Of a stretch of 64,000 bases of DNA, positions 43,081 through 54,814 are shown piece after piece. This DNA comes from Strobilurus pachycystidiatus (Eukaryota; Basidiomycota; Agaricomycetes; Agaricales; Physalacriaceae). A model generated the notes under the pieces. It did no database searches, was not told where the DNA came from, and saw only the letters and a program-made list of their open reading frames with translations. Position 1 is the stretch's first letter; the number at the start of each line of letters is the position of its first letter. Position numbers and translations under genes: made by a program. The stretch is from the NCBI GenBank assembly GCA_019915135.1, contig JAHLMK010000032.1, positions 1 to 64,000 on the forward strand, written 5' to 3'.

Positions 43081-46000
43081 GCGCCAACTCAGTATACAAG
43101 TGTGGCTCTGAAACGGTGTGCTATTTGTGTCCAAAGACCCTGATTGGCAAAAATTACAAATGAACCTTAATACGGTTAAAAGTGTCAATTTCTAGAGCGT
43201 TAAGCTAGTAGATCAGCTCTGAACTGTTCTAGCACCTTTTCTGGCGTCAATGTAGGGTACAGCGTCATTGTCAATTTAGCTTTACCACATTGCAGGGAAA
43301 GAACAATACTGGCATGCATATTGAGTGCGAGCTACCACACAATCATGGGGATATAGCGTAAATAAGACATAATATCTCAATGAGAGGTACTGACAGTGCG
43401 CGTCCGAGACTCAATCGAAAATAGGTGACACAATAGATGCATCAGGGCCAAACCAGTCTGCCAAGCAGGCCTTAGTACCGGTGATATTAATGTACCAAAG
43501 TTCTGCTTTGGTCAAGTGTGCTGTAATGCAAATTATGCGCTGCTGAAGACATACTTGTATGATTCACTCACTGTGACCTGACGCGGAAAAAACATGCGGG
43601 AAGATAAGTAAGAGTGCACGGCCAGTATACCAGATACGCTTAATTACTTTCATGTTCAATCACTTTTATACTTGCTAGAGAAGAGCTTGTTCATGCTTGA
43701 ATAAAGGGTGTTCTCTCAGTGGTTATGATTGAGAAGCACTGCGAGGTGACAACCATCCCGATAGGTATGTATCCAATACGCCATTGACTACGCAGAAACC
43801 TATCCTACGCATTCTGGTAAGCAGCTAACTGGATTTATCATTCGGCGTCACAACATAAAAAATTTGCAAGGGCAAGTACAAGCTCTACATGGTGCTAACC
43901 CAGTATACCAGCTAGCATTTATATTCTCTGAAAGTTTGCGCCCAATTATTGGTAACAGCGCAAGGTGCCCACAAAAGTATGAGCAGATACAAATACAGAT
44001 TCTAATGGTGCTAAACCGGTGTAGTAGCTGGCGCCGATATTCTGGGTATTTATTCTCAAATATTGACAATCGCATGCGGTGCCCACAAAATCTTAAACGG
44101 AATGCGCTTGAAAAGTTATGGGCAAATATAAACTCTAAATGGCACTGATACGCAGGGTATTATTCTAGTACTAGAAACGGGGAATTTTGCAATTCCTGAA
44201 TAGCCCAAAAACCTTAGGAACCTCCAGTCAAGTATTTAGAATAGAGCACGCAGGAGTTACTGCCTTGACGCGGGCAAGTCTCCAGGACAAGGTCCAGGCG
44301 CCTTAACAAGTCCATTAGGACAGGCGCAATTGAAACCTTCAATTACCTTCATCCAAATATTCTTATCCGTGCGTTGGATTTCCTTCAAGATTCCGTACCT
44401 TTGCATGTACCTTGTATTACAGACTATGTGCTATAATCATTTGCACCCAAGGAGGATCCAAAGGTCTCAAGTAGTTCAGTCAGAGCAACCCAAGATTTGC
44501 GCACATCAACCCAAAAACCTGGAAGGTCCCAAAATAGTTCAAGGACGTCATAACCCTTCTGGAGAAATAATCTTTGGAGCTGACAAGGACTCCGAACCGA
44601 CGCCTTCCGCTATGTTGATCGATCATGATCCACGATCAAGGACCATCCCAAAAGCAGGGTGTATTACCACTTTAAAAAAAGCACTCTCCTGTAGTGTCTG
44701 CGCTCAAAAAGACGTTCTTAACGATCTCCATCCAACCTATCCACAAGAAAGCAGGTGTCCGTAGAACCTTGCATCATAAAGATACCTAAGGATCAAAGTC
44801 CTTATCGGACCTCAATTTCCTGGGTCCAAGGATTATATCATACTGCCAAGGTGGCGTATATGGCTAAAAGACCAAGCGGCCTGTCTGCAGTTGTTTTGAC
44901 CAGGAATAGCTAATGAGAATCCAGTACTTGTATAACTCAAATGTCCAATGTATTCGATCCTAGAATAGATGCTTACTCAGTAGGAGACCATCAGTAGTAT
45001 AAAAGGGCCCAAAGGACCCATATTTTGGTAGCTTAAATCCCCCCCAGTAGTCGCTAGTCAGACGCAGCCATTGTAGTGAATCTATATTGAGTTTCGACTC
45101 ATTTCTGCAAAGTACCCAAAGACCCCAAAGACCTTTCCAAGATTTAAAGACATCAGGTGTTGCCAAGCTTCTTGAAAGACTCAAAAGAATCTTATTCCGA
45201 CGTACCAAGTCAAATACTAACAAATCTACTTGGTGTTAGAACCTTGTATTCGCAAAGGTCAGTTTGCAAGTGGTTCTACCCTGCATTCACGCTATTTTAT
45301 GAAGTACTTTCCTTTGAGGAATAAGTTGAGTTTGAACGAGTGTTGTCAACGTCTGAGACACCTTTCGGAACTTTTGATCCCGGTGCAAAACACTAGAAGT
45401 TTGGTTTAAGTGCAAAAAGGAGTCCTTATTGTTAGCAGTTCAGTGGCGTAAAATCTATGGTAGCGGCCTGACAATTCCAAGACAAAGTTCTTGTACACCA
45501 GAGCACTTAATCGGTAGAAGCTACATTGTCTCGCGCTGTTTAAAGTCTTCATACATCAAGAGGTTCAGTCTACGACTTCAAGGTTTTCTTGTGTCATTTC
45601 GATCAGAATCCCTACACCTCCAAAAACAATTCATAGTTTAACTACAACGTTTGGATACATCTCTATTTCTCCATTACCCAAAAGCACCTTGTTCTCTCGA
45701 ACCTTTGTGCACCCCAGCTCCCTTATAAGGAATATTAGTTGTGATAAAGATTGATAGTGTGGTTAGACAATAGCTTCTTTTCAGAGGTCTATTCCAAACT
45801 TGCACATCAGCGCTAATCCGGTATACTAGCGAGCACTAATATTCTACGGTTTTGATGAACAATTACCGTAAATAACGCACAGAATTTTACACGGCTACAA
45901 TTGTAGATTTCAATGATACTGAGCGCACGTATCAGAAGTTCGTCCAAAAAGATGTGATACTAAAGGCACATCAAGGCCAACCCACTGTGCCAAGCAGGCC

Positions 46001-46665
46001 CTAATATCGATTATATTGATGCTCTAAAGTTCTGCTCTGGTCAAATGTGCTGTAATGTAAACTATGCCCTGCTGAATATGTATTTAGATTATCTATTTAC
46101 TGTGATCAGACGCGGAAAAAAACATGCAGAAAGACAAATAACGAGTGCACGGCCAATATATCAGAGATGAGCTTTCTCATAGTTGAGTAAAAAAATGAAT
46201 GAGACGCACTATGTATGGGAGCGTAAAAGTTGTATGCTTGCAGTATAAGCTCTATTTAATGGTGCTAACCCGGTATACCAGTTTCCACCAATATAAACGT
46301 AGCTCTGAGGTAGATGTAACGCTCAGTGTAATGGTCATTGCCAAAATATACTATAACATCAATATGTGGGCGTAAAAAATAGTGCAGCTTCATGTACAAG
46401 CTTTACATAGTGGCGCTTACCCGGTACATCAGTAAGCTTCAATGGTCTACCGTTGTTGTGAACAATGACCGCTAACAGCGCAAGGTGCCCACAAAAATTT
46501 GAACGGTTACAAATATAAATTCTATTGATGCTAACATGGTAGACCAGCTGGCACCAATTCTTTGGCTGATTGTGCCCAAGTATCAACAACCAGGCACAGT
46601 GCTCGCAAAATGTTGAACGGCTATAAATATAAGTTTTAATAGTGCTCACTCAATATACCAGCGGA
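43081..46665. repeat. Complex satellite-like region, ~115 bp unit
   Basis: A motif close to GGTGCTAACCCGGTATACCA recurs at about 43081, 43891, 44007, 44141, 45810, 46261, 46412, 46527 and 46641. Where adjacent, copies are 115-150 bp apart and share further blocks (GCGCAAGGTGCCCACAAAA, ACAAATATAAATTCTA). A second block of about 210 bp, containing GCCAAGCAGGCC and GACGCGGAAAAAACATGC, occurs at about 43440-43650 and again at 45965-46165, some 2.5 kb apart. Between the arrays (44160-45780) I see no gene. There is no credible ORF anywhere in the region and no similarity to the transposons around it. Confidence 0.75.
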
Positions 46666-47336
46666 GTCCCGCTATAGTCCTTCTTCTTGCCCCAATGTAG
46701 CATCCTCACTGAGGTAAGGGCTAATATTGCCTAAAGATGCCTATGCTGGTAGTTTGTACGTGGAGAAAATCTTGATTGTCACCCTTACACCCCCGTGTAA
46801 CGACAATGTCATAGCAGTGCGCTTCGACGACGGAGAAGTATCAAATATGACTGTAGTGACTAGCTCGGATTCCGGGGAAGGAGGAGGTGAGCACGGCGTT
46901 GCAAGAGAAGGTAATGACGGTGCCACCAAAGAGTAGATGGATGAGGGACCTGTGTAAATGCCTGGTGACTTACGACTTCTGGGATGGAGACAGCTGCCCA
47001 GGTCTGGCTGATTGGCCAAGGATGTGGTCGGCAGATGGGCGTTAGCTGGATGAAGGTGGGGCGGGTCAATGCATATAGTCTGACTGATATCATTGACCAG
47101 CGCACCAGGCATCACGGGCGTCAAGCTGCTCTTAGCAACAATCCCAATATTTGTGGAGATCGATGGTTTAATTGCAGGGGCCATTACGGTGTGATTTGAA
47201 GAACGAGAGTAAGTGGGGGGCGCATATTGGGGATAGGCGGGTTGCGGATGGGCGAGTTGCGGATACAGTCAAATTGCGGATACAGTCAAATTCCTAACAA
47301 CCCATAGGTGTATCAACCCATAAACCCTCAAAACTC
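46666..47336. other. Unassigned sequence upstream of G3
   Basis: A 147-codon minus-strand frame (46741-47184) is Pro/Ser/Thr-rich with no recognisable domain; I do not call it a gene. At 47241-47290 GTTGCGGAT occurs three times, including two copies of TTGCGGATACAGTCAAA in tandem. The G3 5' LTR is not present here. Confidence 0.35.
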
Positions 47337-48299
47337 ATGGTTTTTTTGAGTCCACAGGGTCTGTTTGCGGAGAAAAGCCAGAAGAAGGCCGACAAAATGC
47401 TGGCCATAAAATTGACTCACGAGAGGTTGGAGAAGGAGATTGCCGCCCTTAAGCGTGTTAATTCCTATTCACATTACGCTAACGACCAACCCAAGAAATG
47501 TCCCTCCCTCAAGAAGGCCAAAGTCGCTGGTTCTTTGTCCTCCAATTCTCAACCCGTCCGCTACAATGTTCCCAATGCCAATGGCAACTACCCTTGTCTA
47601 AGCTACAACTCCCTTGTCGTGAAGGATGCAAAAATTGCTGATCACTTCACCGAGCTTCAAATGTGTCGCCGCTGTCGAGTCGCATACGCTGGTCACTACT
47701 CCTACAATTGCCCCAACACCAAGGGACCACAACTCAAAACACCGCATCAACCGCTAACTGACGCAATGGTTGCCAATGCCAAAGCTGTCCACGCAAAAGC
47801 TGCTTGCCCTATAATGTACAATGCCATTTTATCCTCCGTGAAATTCCAGAAACTGTCCGTGGTTGCCGCTGTCGTAAAACCTCTTGACGACATTTCTTCA
47901 TTCATGTCAAATTTTACTCCCAGTCTCAATAACATCGCCGCTTTCTTTGCTCCTTTACCTGTCGCCCATTCCGCTTTGGGTTCCTTTGTCTATTCCTCTG
48001 GCCCTTCGCAAGCTCCTGTGGTGGCTGCTTCCTCTACACTTCCCGTCGCCGCCGTCATCGAGTCCGCTAATGATTCGTCCGGTGACTGGTCTGGCTATTT
48101 AGGCCACGATCTATCCTTCACAAACGGTTACGACCAGATCTCAGTCAAACCAGCGGATTGCATCCGGACTTCTTTCTCCCAACCTAGTGGTACTTGTATC
48201 ACCAATTTCTTTACAAAGAAAGGTCCTCAGGTGAGCATCTCTGCCGTTTTGTCCCCTTCATCGGATGAGTCTCCGTTGAACGTACCCCATTTCATTTGA
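47337..48299 (+). pseudogene. G3 gag, C-terminal part
   Basis: Frame of 320 codons whose N-terminus is cut; the recognisable start is about GLFAEKSQKKADKMLAIKL, a coiled-coil-like Lys/Glu-rich segment. The zinc knuckle MCRRCRVAYAGHYSYNC (near 47665-47710) is Cx2Cx6Hx4C. A Ser/Ala/Pro-rich tail precedes the stop at TGA 48297. Nucleocapsid role inferred from the knuckle. Confidence 0.75.
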
Positions 48300-48506
48300 A
48301 ATGTGGGCTTACACGTTTATGAGCAGCCTGATGTAATGGTGGATTGTTTATTCGACAATGGCGCTCACCTTGTTATAATCAGAATGGATTTTGTTGAACG
48401 CTGCAACCTCACATGACACCGCCTCCCTGAACCTATTTTTGCTTCCCTTGCCTCCGCCTCCGCGCGCCTTAAATACACCCATTTTGTTAATATTACATTA
48501 ACAGAC
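48300..48506 (+). pseudogene. G3 protease, N-terminal part
   Basis: After the gag stop the reading continues HVYEQPDVMVDCLFDNGAHL then VIIRMDF: the aspartic protease motif with Asp-Asn-Gly in place of DSG/DTG. TGA occurs at 48415 (CNLT-stop-HRLPEP), consistent with CGA to TGA. It runs on to FVNITLTD and is cut by the LTR-A target duplication CAGAC at 48502-48506. Confidence 0.75.
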
Positions 48507-50755
48507 TGCCAATGCTTAAAGGTTCACATTGATAAAGTTAGGCTAAAACGGGCCCAAGGGCCTATAAATTACGCGGATCGTGACTGGCTATGTACTACAT
48601 CGAACTAATACAAGTACATACAAGAAACTAGATACAGTTACAGGGAGTGGAGGGTGGGGAAGCAGAAACAAAGGCAGAGCAAGCTAAACTGAGCACAGAA
48701 GCGAAATTGAGCTTGTAGCCTATGGAGAGTGGACTGGGGACACACCTGTGCACAGAATCCCAAGTGCGACGCTATCAAGGAGCGTGGAAGCAGGCAGGGA
48801 TTGAACACTGTGCACAAGATAAGGCATCAACTCGAAATCAAGTTGGATAAGCATACCAGTGACAATGGACAGCAGTGAAAGATCGAGTTAGATCTAGCTG
48901 TAGCAGACAGCAGGGAGGGCTAGAGACTGTCCAAAGCGTACACTGGTGAAAGGAGCATCAGTTCCTGTGAGCAGAACTGGAGGGACACTGTGTGCAAACC
49001 TTGCAGAGCCAAAATGCGAAGATGAAGGCAGGAAGCAAGCTGCAACACAGTGGGGATCAAACTCGCAACTCTGGGGCGCCCTAGACCCAGCATCAGCTGA
49101 CAGACAGCACTGGGCCTAGGCCAGATGATGACAGATTGATCCTGGGAAAGTGCGAAGTTATTCCATGTCATATGGGTAACTTAACACATGGCATCAGAAG
49201 TGATCTTCTGGAAATGATTGACAGATGCTGTCATGATTGACAGCTCCTGTGATCGGAGATAGCATCCCTATGTAGGGAAGATAGCCTTGAGGCTAGTAGG
49301 TCAAGAAAGGAAGTCAGTAGCATGAGGCTACATCTCCAAAAATGGAAATTACTCGCAAATGCATTTGAGCTCATTTGGAGAAAAGTTGATACCACACATG
49401 GGCATGATGGTGTGACATGTCCAAACTCATAGGATGAGTCTGGGACATCATGAGAGACATGGAAGTGCAATCAGCAACATGGTAGCTATGACTGATGTCT
49501 TGTGATTTGCGATTTGATTTTGAGCTCATTTGGAGAAAGTTGAGACACCACAATGAAAACACTGCTGTTCAGTGCCAGACTGTACTGAGTGAGCTCAGAC
49601 AGTATGAAAGAGTGTGTGAGAGGTGCAGAGGCCTCTAAAAACGCTCCCTACCCTTGGAATCCGCTTTTACTTCGATTAGCGTCCGTCCTAGGATCCTAAG
49701 TAGGTCGGGCTGTCTGTCGAGATTGGGGGTATTCCGCTGGCAGGAATCAACACGAATAAGAGTCAAGATGTCAATCAGACGGACTCCTCAAGTCGTCTAT
49801 TGGTCTGTTCTCACGAGAGGGCGTTCACTTAGAGATTGACCCGGTCGATATCTAGGAGGACGGTCTGTTGGATGGGGAGACAGGGACAAGGACAAAGAAC
49901 GGGATGGTTAAACGTAAAGTCCACTCTAAGGTTTTACAAGTATGATAGCGCTGTATGTATACGTTGGGCAGCGGGACCGCGCTGTCCCGCCATCTACCCA
50001 AAAGGGCGCTCCTGACTCATTCTCCAAACATTGAGAACCTTCTTCGAGGTCCCGGCTAGAAGCGTAAACGACCCAGGCCTGTCCGGCGATGGCGGGTTGT
50101 CAGCCGACGCGGCGGGAGTCGGTGCCGATCAGCGGCGGGATCACCCACGCGGTCGCGAGGCGGAATTGATGGCGATGGGCGCGATAGGGCGGGCGGCATC
50201 ATGGGAGCGCATGGTGCTTCTTCTCAAGAAGCACCAGCCAGCTCTACCAGAGGAGAGAGCCCTCGTGGGTATAATTGTGCAAGGGGCGGGCGATCGGGAA
50301 AGGTCCTCGGCCGAGCGGAGACGGTCGGGCGCATCTCTCTCCTACGGCGGTCGACCGTTCTACTGAGTCTAGACTGTACGAGCGAGTTTGGTAGTTGATG
50401 TGGCGAAAGTGTTTCCTCGAACTTCCCTGTAGTCGGGCCGGATGATCCGGATGTAGGCGCATATGTTACTTAGTTTGCTAGGATTTTCCTGAGGTGTCAA
50501 AATGACAGAGAGAGTTCACGACTCGGTTACGCTGGCTTCTTGTAAGGTCGTATCCGATGGTACGTTGCAGGGGAAGGGGGAAGACGATGCTTCCGCGGAG
50601 GTGATATCCAGAAGCGGGATTCGTGGTGGAACAAGATATGGATTCGTCCGCGGGTGCGCTCCCCGAGCGCCCCGAGGGGTTCCAAACGGCATCTCAGAAA
50701 CCAAGAGGGCGACGAGACCTCGTGCCTGTCGGACCTCCGGGCCAAGATCATAACA
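48507..50755 (-). mobile_element. Solo LTR-A copy 4, split by R2
   Basis: Minus-orientation LTR-A flanked by the perfect 5 bp duplication CAGAC (48502-48506 / 50756-50760). Its first two bases, TG at 48507-48508, are separated from the rest (TTAGCGTCC..., from 49676) by repeat R2. The remaining 1080 bp match LTR-A copy 3 throughout. Confidence 0.92.
48509..49675 (-). mobile_element. 1.17 kb repeat R2, inserted in LTR-A without target duplication
   Basis: In its own orientation (minus strand) it starts TCGAAGTAAAAGCGGATTCC and ends CCTTTAAGCATTGG. It divides the LTR end GACGCTAA|CA precisely, and neither side shows a target duplication. It is nearly identical to R1 for about 1.1 kb and to the 5' end of YR1 for about 1.03 kb; about 65 bp at its 3' end (containing AGGCCCTTGGGCCCG) are seen only here. 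Insertion without duplication is the behaviour of tyrosine-recombinase elements. Confidence 0.82.
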
Positions 50756-51100
50756 CAGACCCTATTTCCAAGTTTACCACTCGCTCTGTTCAAGCTTTAA
50801 TAACCAATTCTTTGTGTACACCTTTACTCCTTGGCCTTCTCTTTTTATCCCATAACCGTCTTGTGGCGGATTACAATGCCCGTACTATGATTAATAAAGA
50901 TATCGGAATTGATTTGATGAACCCAAAACCCCCGCGCATTCCTGACAACCGCAGCCCCAAGCAGAAACATGTTGATGAATGTAAATTACATTTGATCTTC
51001 ATGAAAGTCTTGAAGTTGCAACTGAAGAAATATTATGTTGCACTAGAACCGGTCTCTGGCGTCTCAGCTGTGGCCGCTTTGCGAGCTCATGTCGGGTGAG
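50756..51100 (+). pseudogene. G3 protease, C-terminal part, and linker
   Basis: Resumes with DPISKFTTRSVQALITNSLC then TPLLLGLLFLSHNRLVADYN, the second half of a retroviral-type protease (LLLGLPFL-like flap region). The first TSD copy joins it to 48501. A linker follows to TGA 51097. Confidence 0.75.
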
Positions 51101-52216
51101 TCGAAGAACTCTCCATTAAACGTGATCGCCGCGAAAAAGCTTCCGCCGTTCTTGTTGAAGAATTCTCAGACGTTTTTGGCGATATTCTCCATGTAGACAA
51201 TTTGCCGATGGACATTGTTTGCAAGATCAACTTGAAATCCGATAATGCACCAGTTTACGCAAGAAGCTATTCATCCTCCCGCAAACACAAAGAGGCATGG
51301 CAACAACACATTGACAAGCATTTTGCTGCAGGTTGCATCAGACCTTCCTCTTCTCAATTTACTTCCCCTGGCTTTCTGATCCCAAAGAAGGATCCCAGCG
51401 CTCTACCGCAATGGGTGAACGACTATCGCCTACTAAATTCCAACACGATCCCTGACCGCCACCCTCTCCCGCGCATTGACACTATCCTGAATGATTGTGC
51501 TCAAGGAAAGGTCTTTGGCAAAATGGACATGACCGACTCTTTCTTTCAGACTTGGCTTCACCCCGTCTCTATTCCTTACACCGCAGTCATGACACCCTTA
51601 GGACTCTATGAGTGGATCGTAATGCCTCAGGGTCTCCGTAACGCCCCTTCCGTCCAACAACGTCGAGTAACCGCCGCCCTCCATTCCTATATTGGGAAGT
51701 TCTGTCACATTCACTTAGACGACATCATTATTTGGTCGAAAGACAGCGAGGAACACGCGGAACACGTTCGCTTGATCCTCAAGGCCTTGCGCGACGCCAA
51801 GTTGTTTGCAATCAAGCTAAATGTGAATTCTTCCAAGACAAGATTGACTTCCTCGGTTACCGCATTTCCGGCAACGGTGTCGAGGCACAGAACTTAAAGG
51901 TGCAGTTCATTCTCAACTTCCCGAAGCCCCGTTCTTCGGAAGAGAGTCGTCGCTTCCTGGGAATGGTACAATTTGTCGCTGGCTTCCTCGAGAATCTGGC
52001 CAATTACACTCGCATTCTCACTCCTTTGACCATGAAGGAACACGATAAATGCTTTCCACCTTCGACTGACGCACATAATGATGCGTTCGAGAACATCAAA
52101 CAATTGGTCGTCAGCCGCGAGGTTCTCACTGTCATAGATCACAACAACCCCAGAGAGAACAAGATCTTCCTCATTTGCGATGCGAGCGAGTGGCGCACCG
52201 GCATCATTCTGATGTG
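51101..52216 (+). pseudogene. G3 reverse transcriptase
   Basis: VEEFSDVFGDILHVDNLPMD leads in; then AAGCIRPSSSQFTSPGFLIP, WVNDYRLLNSNTIPDRHPLP, GKVFGKMDMTDSFFQTWLHP, MPQGLRNAPSVQQRRVTAAL and the active-site box CHIHLDDIIIWSKDSEE (intact; near 51710). A +1-type frameshift near 51835 moves the thumb (CEFFQDKIDFLGYRISGNGV) to the next frame, which runs to TGA 52215. Confidence 0.88.
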
Positions 52217-52600
52217 AGGATCAACCTTGGCTTCCGCGCGACCCGTTGCCTTTGACTCGGGCCAGTTGAGCTCCGCTGAACTTAACTATCCTGTTCACGA
52301 AAAAGAACTGCTAGCGATAGTTTGCGCCCTTAAGAAGTGGCGCGCGGATTGTGTCAGCATGCAGGTTTTCGTACTCACAGACCACAGGACTCTCGAGAAC
52401 TTCAATACTCAAAAGGACTTATCCCGCTGACAACTCCGTTGACAAGAATTTCTTTCTCAATATGACCTTTCCATTGCTTATATTAAAGGTGCTGATAATG
52501 TCGGTGCCGATGTGTTGTCTCGCGTCAAGAACGGACGCTATGTTTATGAAGTGCCGGACAAAACTTCATTCACCTCTTGGCCTGTCTTACCTCAGACTAT
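52090..52600 (+). pseudogene. G3 RNase H
   Basis: KIFLICDASEWRTGIILM, TGA, then LASARPVAFDSGQLSSAELN, YPVHEKELLAIVCALKKWRA and VFVLTDHRTLENFNTQKDLS; after two TGA codons (52428 and 52440) QEFLSQYDLSIAYIKGADNV then GADVLSRV. The catalytic acidic residues are in place. Both TGA codons can be explained by one transition each. Confidence 0.82.
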
Positions 52601-54262
52601 TGCTACCGTCCTCTCTATCTCCTCTTCAGCTGCCTACATCCAGACGATCAAGGACGGCTACAAGGTCGACCCTTGGTGCGTCAAACTCTCTGTGCGCTTC
52701 CTCCTAGGATCTCTTGTGCGAATGGACTATGGTATGCCGACGGCCAGCTCATCATTCCACAATTCTCTACACTACGCGAGAATCTTTTTCGTTTGGCGCA
52801 TGATCAAGGTGGCCATTTCAGATTCAACAAATCTTACGCTCAACTAAGGAACTCTTACTACTGGCCAAATATGCGCCAAGATCTCGAGCGCGCCTACGTT
52901 CCCGCTTGCGACTCTTGCCAGCAAAACAAGGATTCCACGGTTCAAAAGTTGGGCCCCTTGCACCCCCTCCCCGTACCCGACAGTCGCCTGCTTTCTGTCG
53001 AACTGGACTTTGTTGGTCCTCTGCCTGAGGACAAAGGTTGCAATTGCATTCTAACAATGACTTGCCGCCTCGGTTCGGACATTCAGCTCGCGCCCACCAA
53101 CACAGATATAGACGCCCCCCAAGCAGCCTACATCTTCTTCCGTGAATAGTACTGTGAGAACAGTTTCCCTGACAACATTGTCTGCGACAGAGACAAACTG
53201 TGGATGTCATCTTTCTGGAAGTCCCTCGCCACGCTCACGGGTATCAAGATCAAGGTGTCCTCCTCTTATCACCCTCAGTTTGATGGAACTTCCGAACACT
53301 TTAACAAGACAATGATCCAATGTCTCCGGTATTTTGTCGACCGCAAACAACGCGGTTGGTTTGACGCCCTTCTTATCACCCATTTCAATATCATGTTTTC
53401 CGTTAACGCTAGCACAGGCCTTTCCATGCACATGCTCAAAGCCGGGCGTGAGCCACGACGCCTTCCTGTCATTGATGGGGACGTCCCGACAACTGATTGT
53501 GACTCCACTATAGTACAGGAGATCCTCGACATTGAGAATGCCGCCCGCGATGCTTTCTTAGCAAGTAAAGTCTTACAAGCCGCCAATGCTGATTCTTCTC
53601 AGGGCAACCCTACCAAATTTGCTACTGGGAATTTGATCATGCTCACGACAGTGCATCGCCGCAAACGCGCTCAACGAGAGAAAGGTTTGGTCGGTAAATT
53701 TCACGCTAGGAAGGACGGTTCTTACATCGTCAAACGCGCTAATCCCGACGCGGGCTCTTACGTCCTGGACATGCTGAACGCCCCCACAAAGGAGGGCAAT
53801 TATAATATTGATTTTCTCTCTCTCTACATCCCAAACAATGATGACCTCTTTTGAGGTTGGCGTCTTGAGAACCCTGGACCCGTCAACGGTGCCGGCAAAT
53901 ACAATATTGACAGTGTAATCGATGCTCGACGCCGCGGCCGAGGCTGGCAATTCCTAGTTCATTGGACTAGCTTTGACGCTGAACACGACGAGTGAATGTT
54001 ATACTCTGCCTTAAAGGACTGCGCCACTCTTGACGACTGGGTTTGCTCCGGTGGAGATGGTCCTCAAGAACTCCTGGATTCTGTCAACTCAGACATTCCC
54101 TTAAACACAATGACTGCTCTTCAGTCCCCTTCAACCTCCAAACTTATTTCTCCTTTTTCAGGTCTTCAAATTTGTTTGCAAATGCAAAGCTCGCACGCGC
54201 CTCAAAAGGAATTTTTGACCGCGCTTTGCTCCGTCATTGCAAATTTGCTCGTTCTTCCTTGA
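52601..54262 (+). pseudogene. G3 integrase and chromodomain
   Basis: A frameshift near 52730 leads to HDQGGHFRFNKSYAQLRNSY then YWPNMRQDL and CDSCQQNKD (zinc domain). Core: LLSVELDFVGPLPEDKG, TAG at 53147, NIVCDRDKLWMSSFWKSL and YHPQFDGTSEHFNKTMIQ; all three acidic residues are present. TGA at 53852, then the chromodomain IDSVIDARRRGRGWQFLVHW followed by TSFDAEHDE and TGA at 53996 (probably Trp originally). The frame continues in phase to about 54262. Confidence 0.85.
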
Positions 54263-54418
54263 TGAAAGGAGGGTCTGGTGCTGGGTCTTACTCTTTGCTT
54301 ACACAACCCTCGTCGCTCCCTCACATCGAGCCTGCCACCTGATGATTTCCTTATGCTTTACCTTACCCTGATTGCATTTTTTTTCTGAGACGGGTTTTTG
54401 GTTTAAACTGGGAGAGAG

Positions 54419-54626
54419 TGTAAGCATGTTCTTGCTTACTCACACGTGATCGTTTCGATCCCTATATATATGCCCGCCACACTTCGTAAATCCTTCTTCT
54501 CTTTTCTTCCTTCCCTTCACTACGAAACATAATGTGCACTAAACTTTTTCTTGCGCGTGACCTCCGACTCCCTCATCCTATCGCACTCATCCTTCTCCGG
54601 TCTTTGATCTAGTGTACCCCGTAACA
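54419..54626 (+). repeat. G3 3' LTR
   Basis: About 208 bp, TGTAAGCATGTTC...CCCGTAACA, preceded by the polypurine tract AACTGGGAGAGAG. It contains TATATATA near 54464. The partner LTR is missing, so the 3' boundary rests on the CA ending only. Confidence 0.65.
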
Positions 54627-54814
54627 AGGTTCCACTACCGGCCTTATATCCCATGATCCATAGTCATGAGTAGTGTCTAAAACTCATAAGTAGACATAAA
54701 ATTGGTAGAGATCTGGTGTATTGTTATTAGAATGACATCCGTTGAATACATGCCTGCCTATTACGGCTTTGCACGCACTTTTGACAGTTGCCGTACTCTC
54801 TTTTTTTGTCTCAC

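Larger units (their letters stand above)
47337..54626 (+). mobile_element. Ty3/gypsy retrotransposon G3, 5'-truncated
   Basis: A plus-strand chromovirus starting inside gag (no capsid domain and no 5' LTR) and running through protease, RT, RNase H, integrase and chromodomain to a short 3' LTR (54419-54626). A solo LTR-A with nested R2 (48507-50755) splits the protease. G3 is not closely related to G1 or G2 in its motif wording (for example HLDDIIIWS in RT). Many stops are present. Confidence 0.9.

Noticed and set aside
43081..46665. CRISPR array
   Set aside because: The repeats are long, degenerate and eukaryotic in context, with no uniform repeat-spacer pattern.
46741..47184. 147-codon minus-strand gene
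   Set aside because: Low-complexity Pro/Ser/Thr composition, no domain, and an overlapping plus-strand frame of similar quality.
48507..50755. LTR-A as the missing LTR of G3
   Set aside because: It lies inside the protease gene in opposite orientation with its own CAGAC duplication, and differs from the 208 bp G3 3' LTR.
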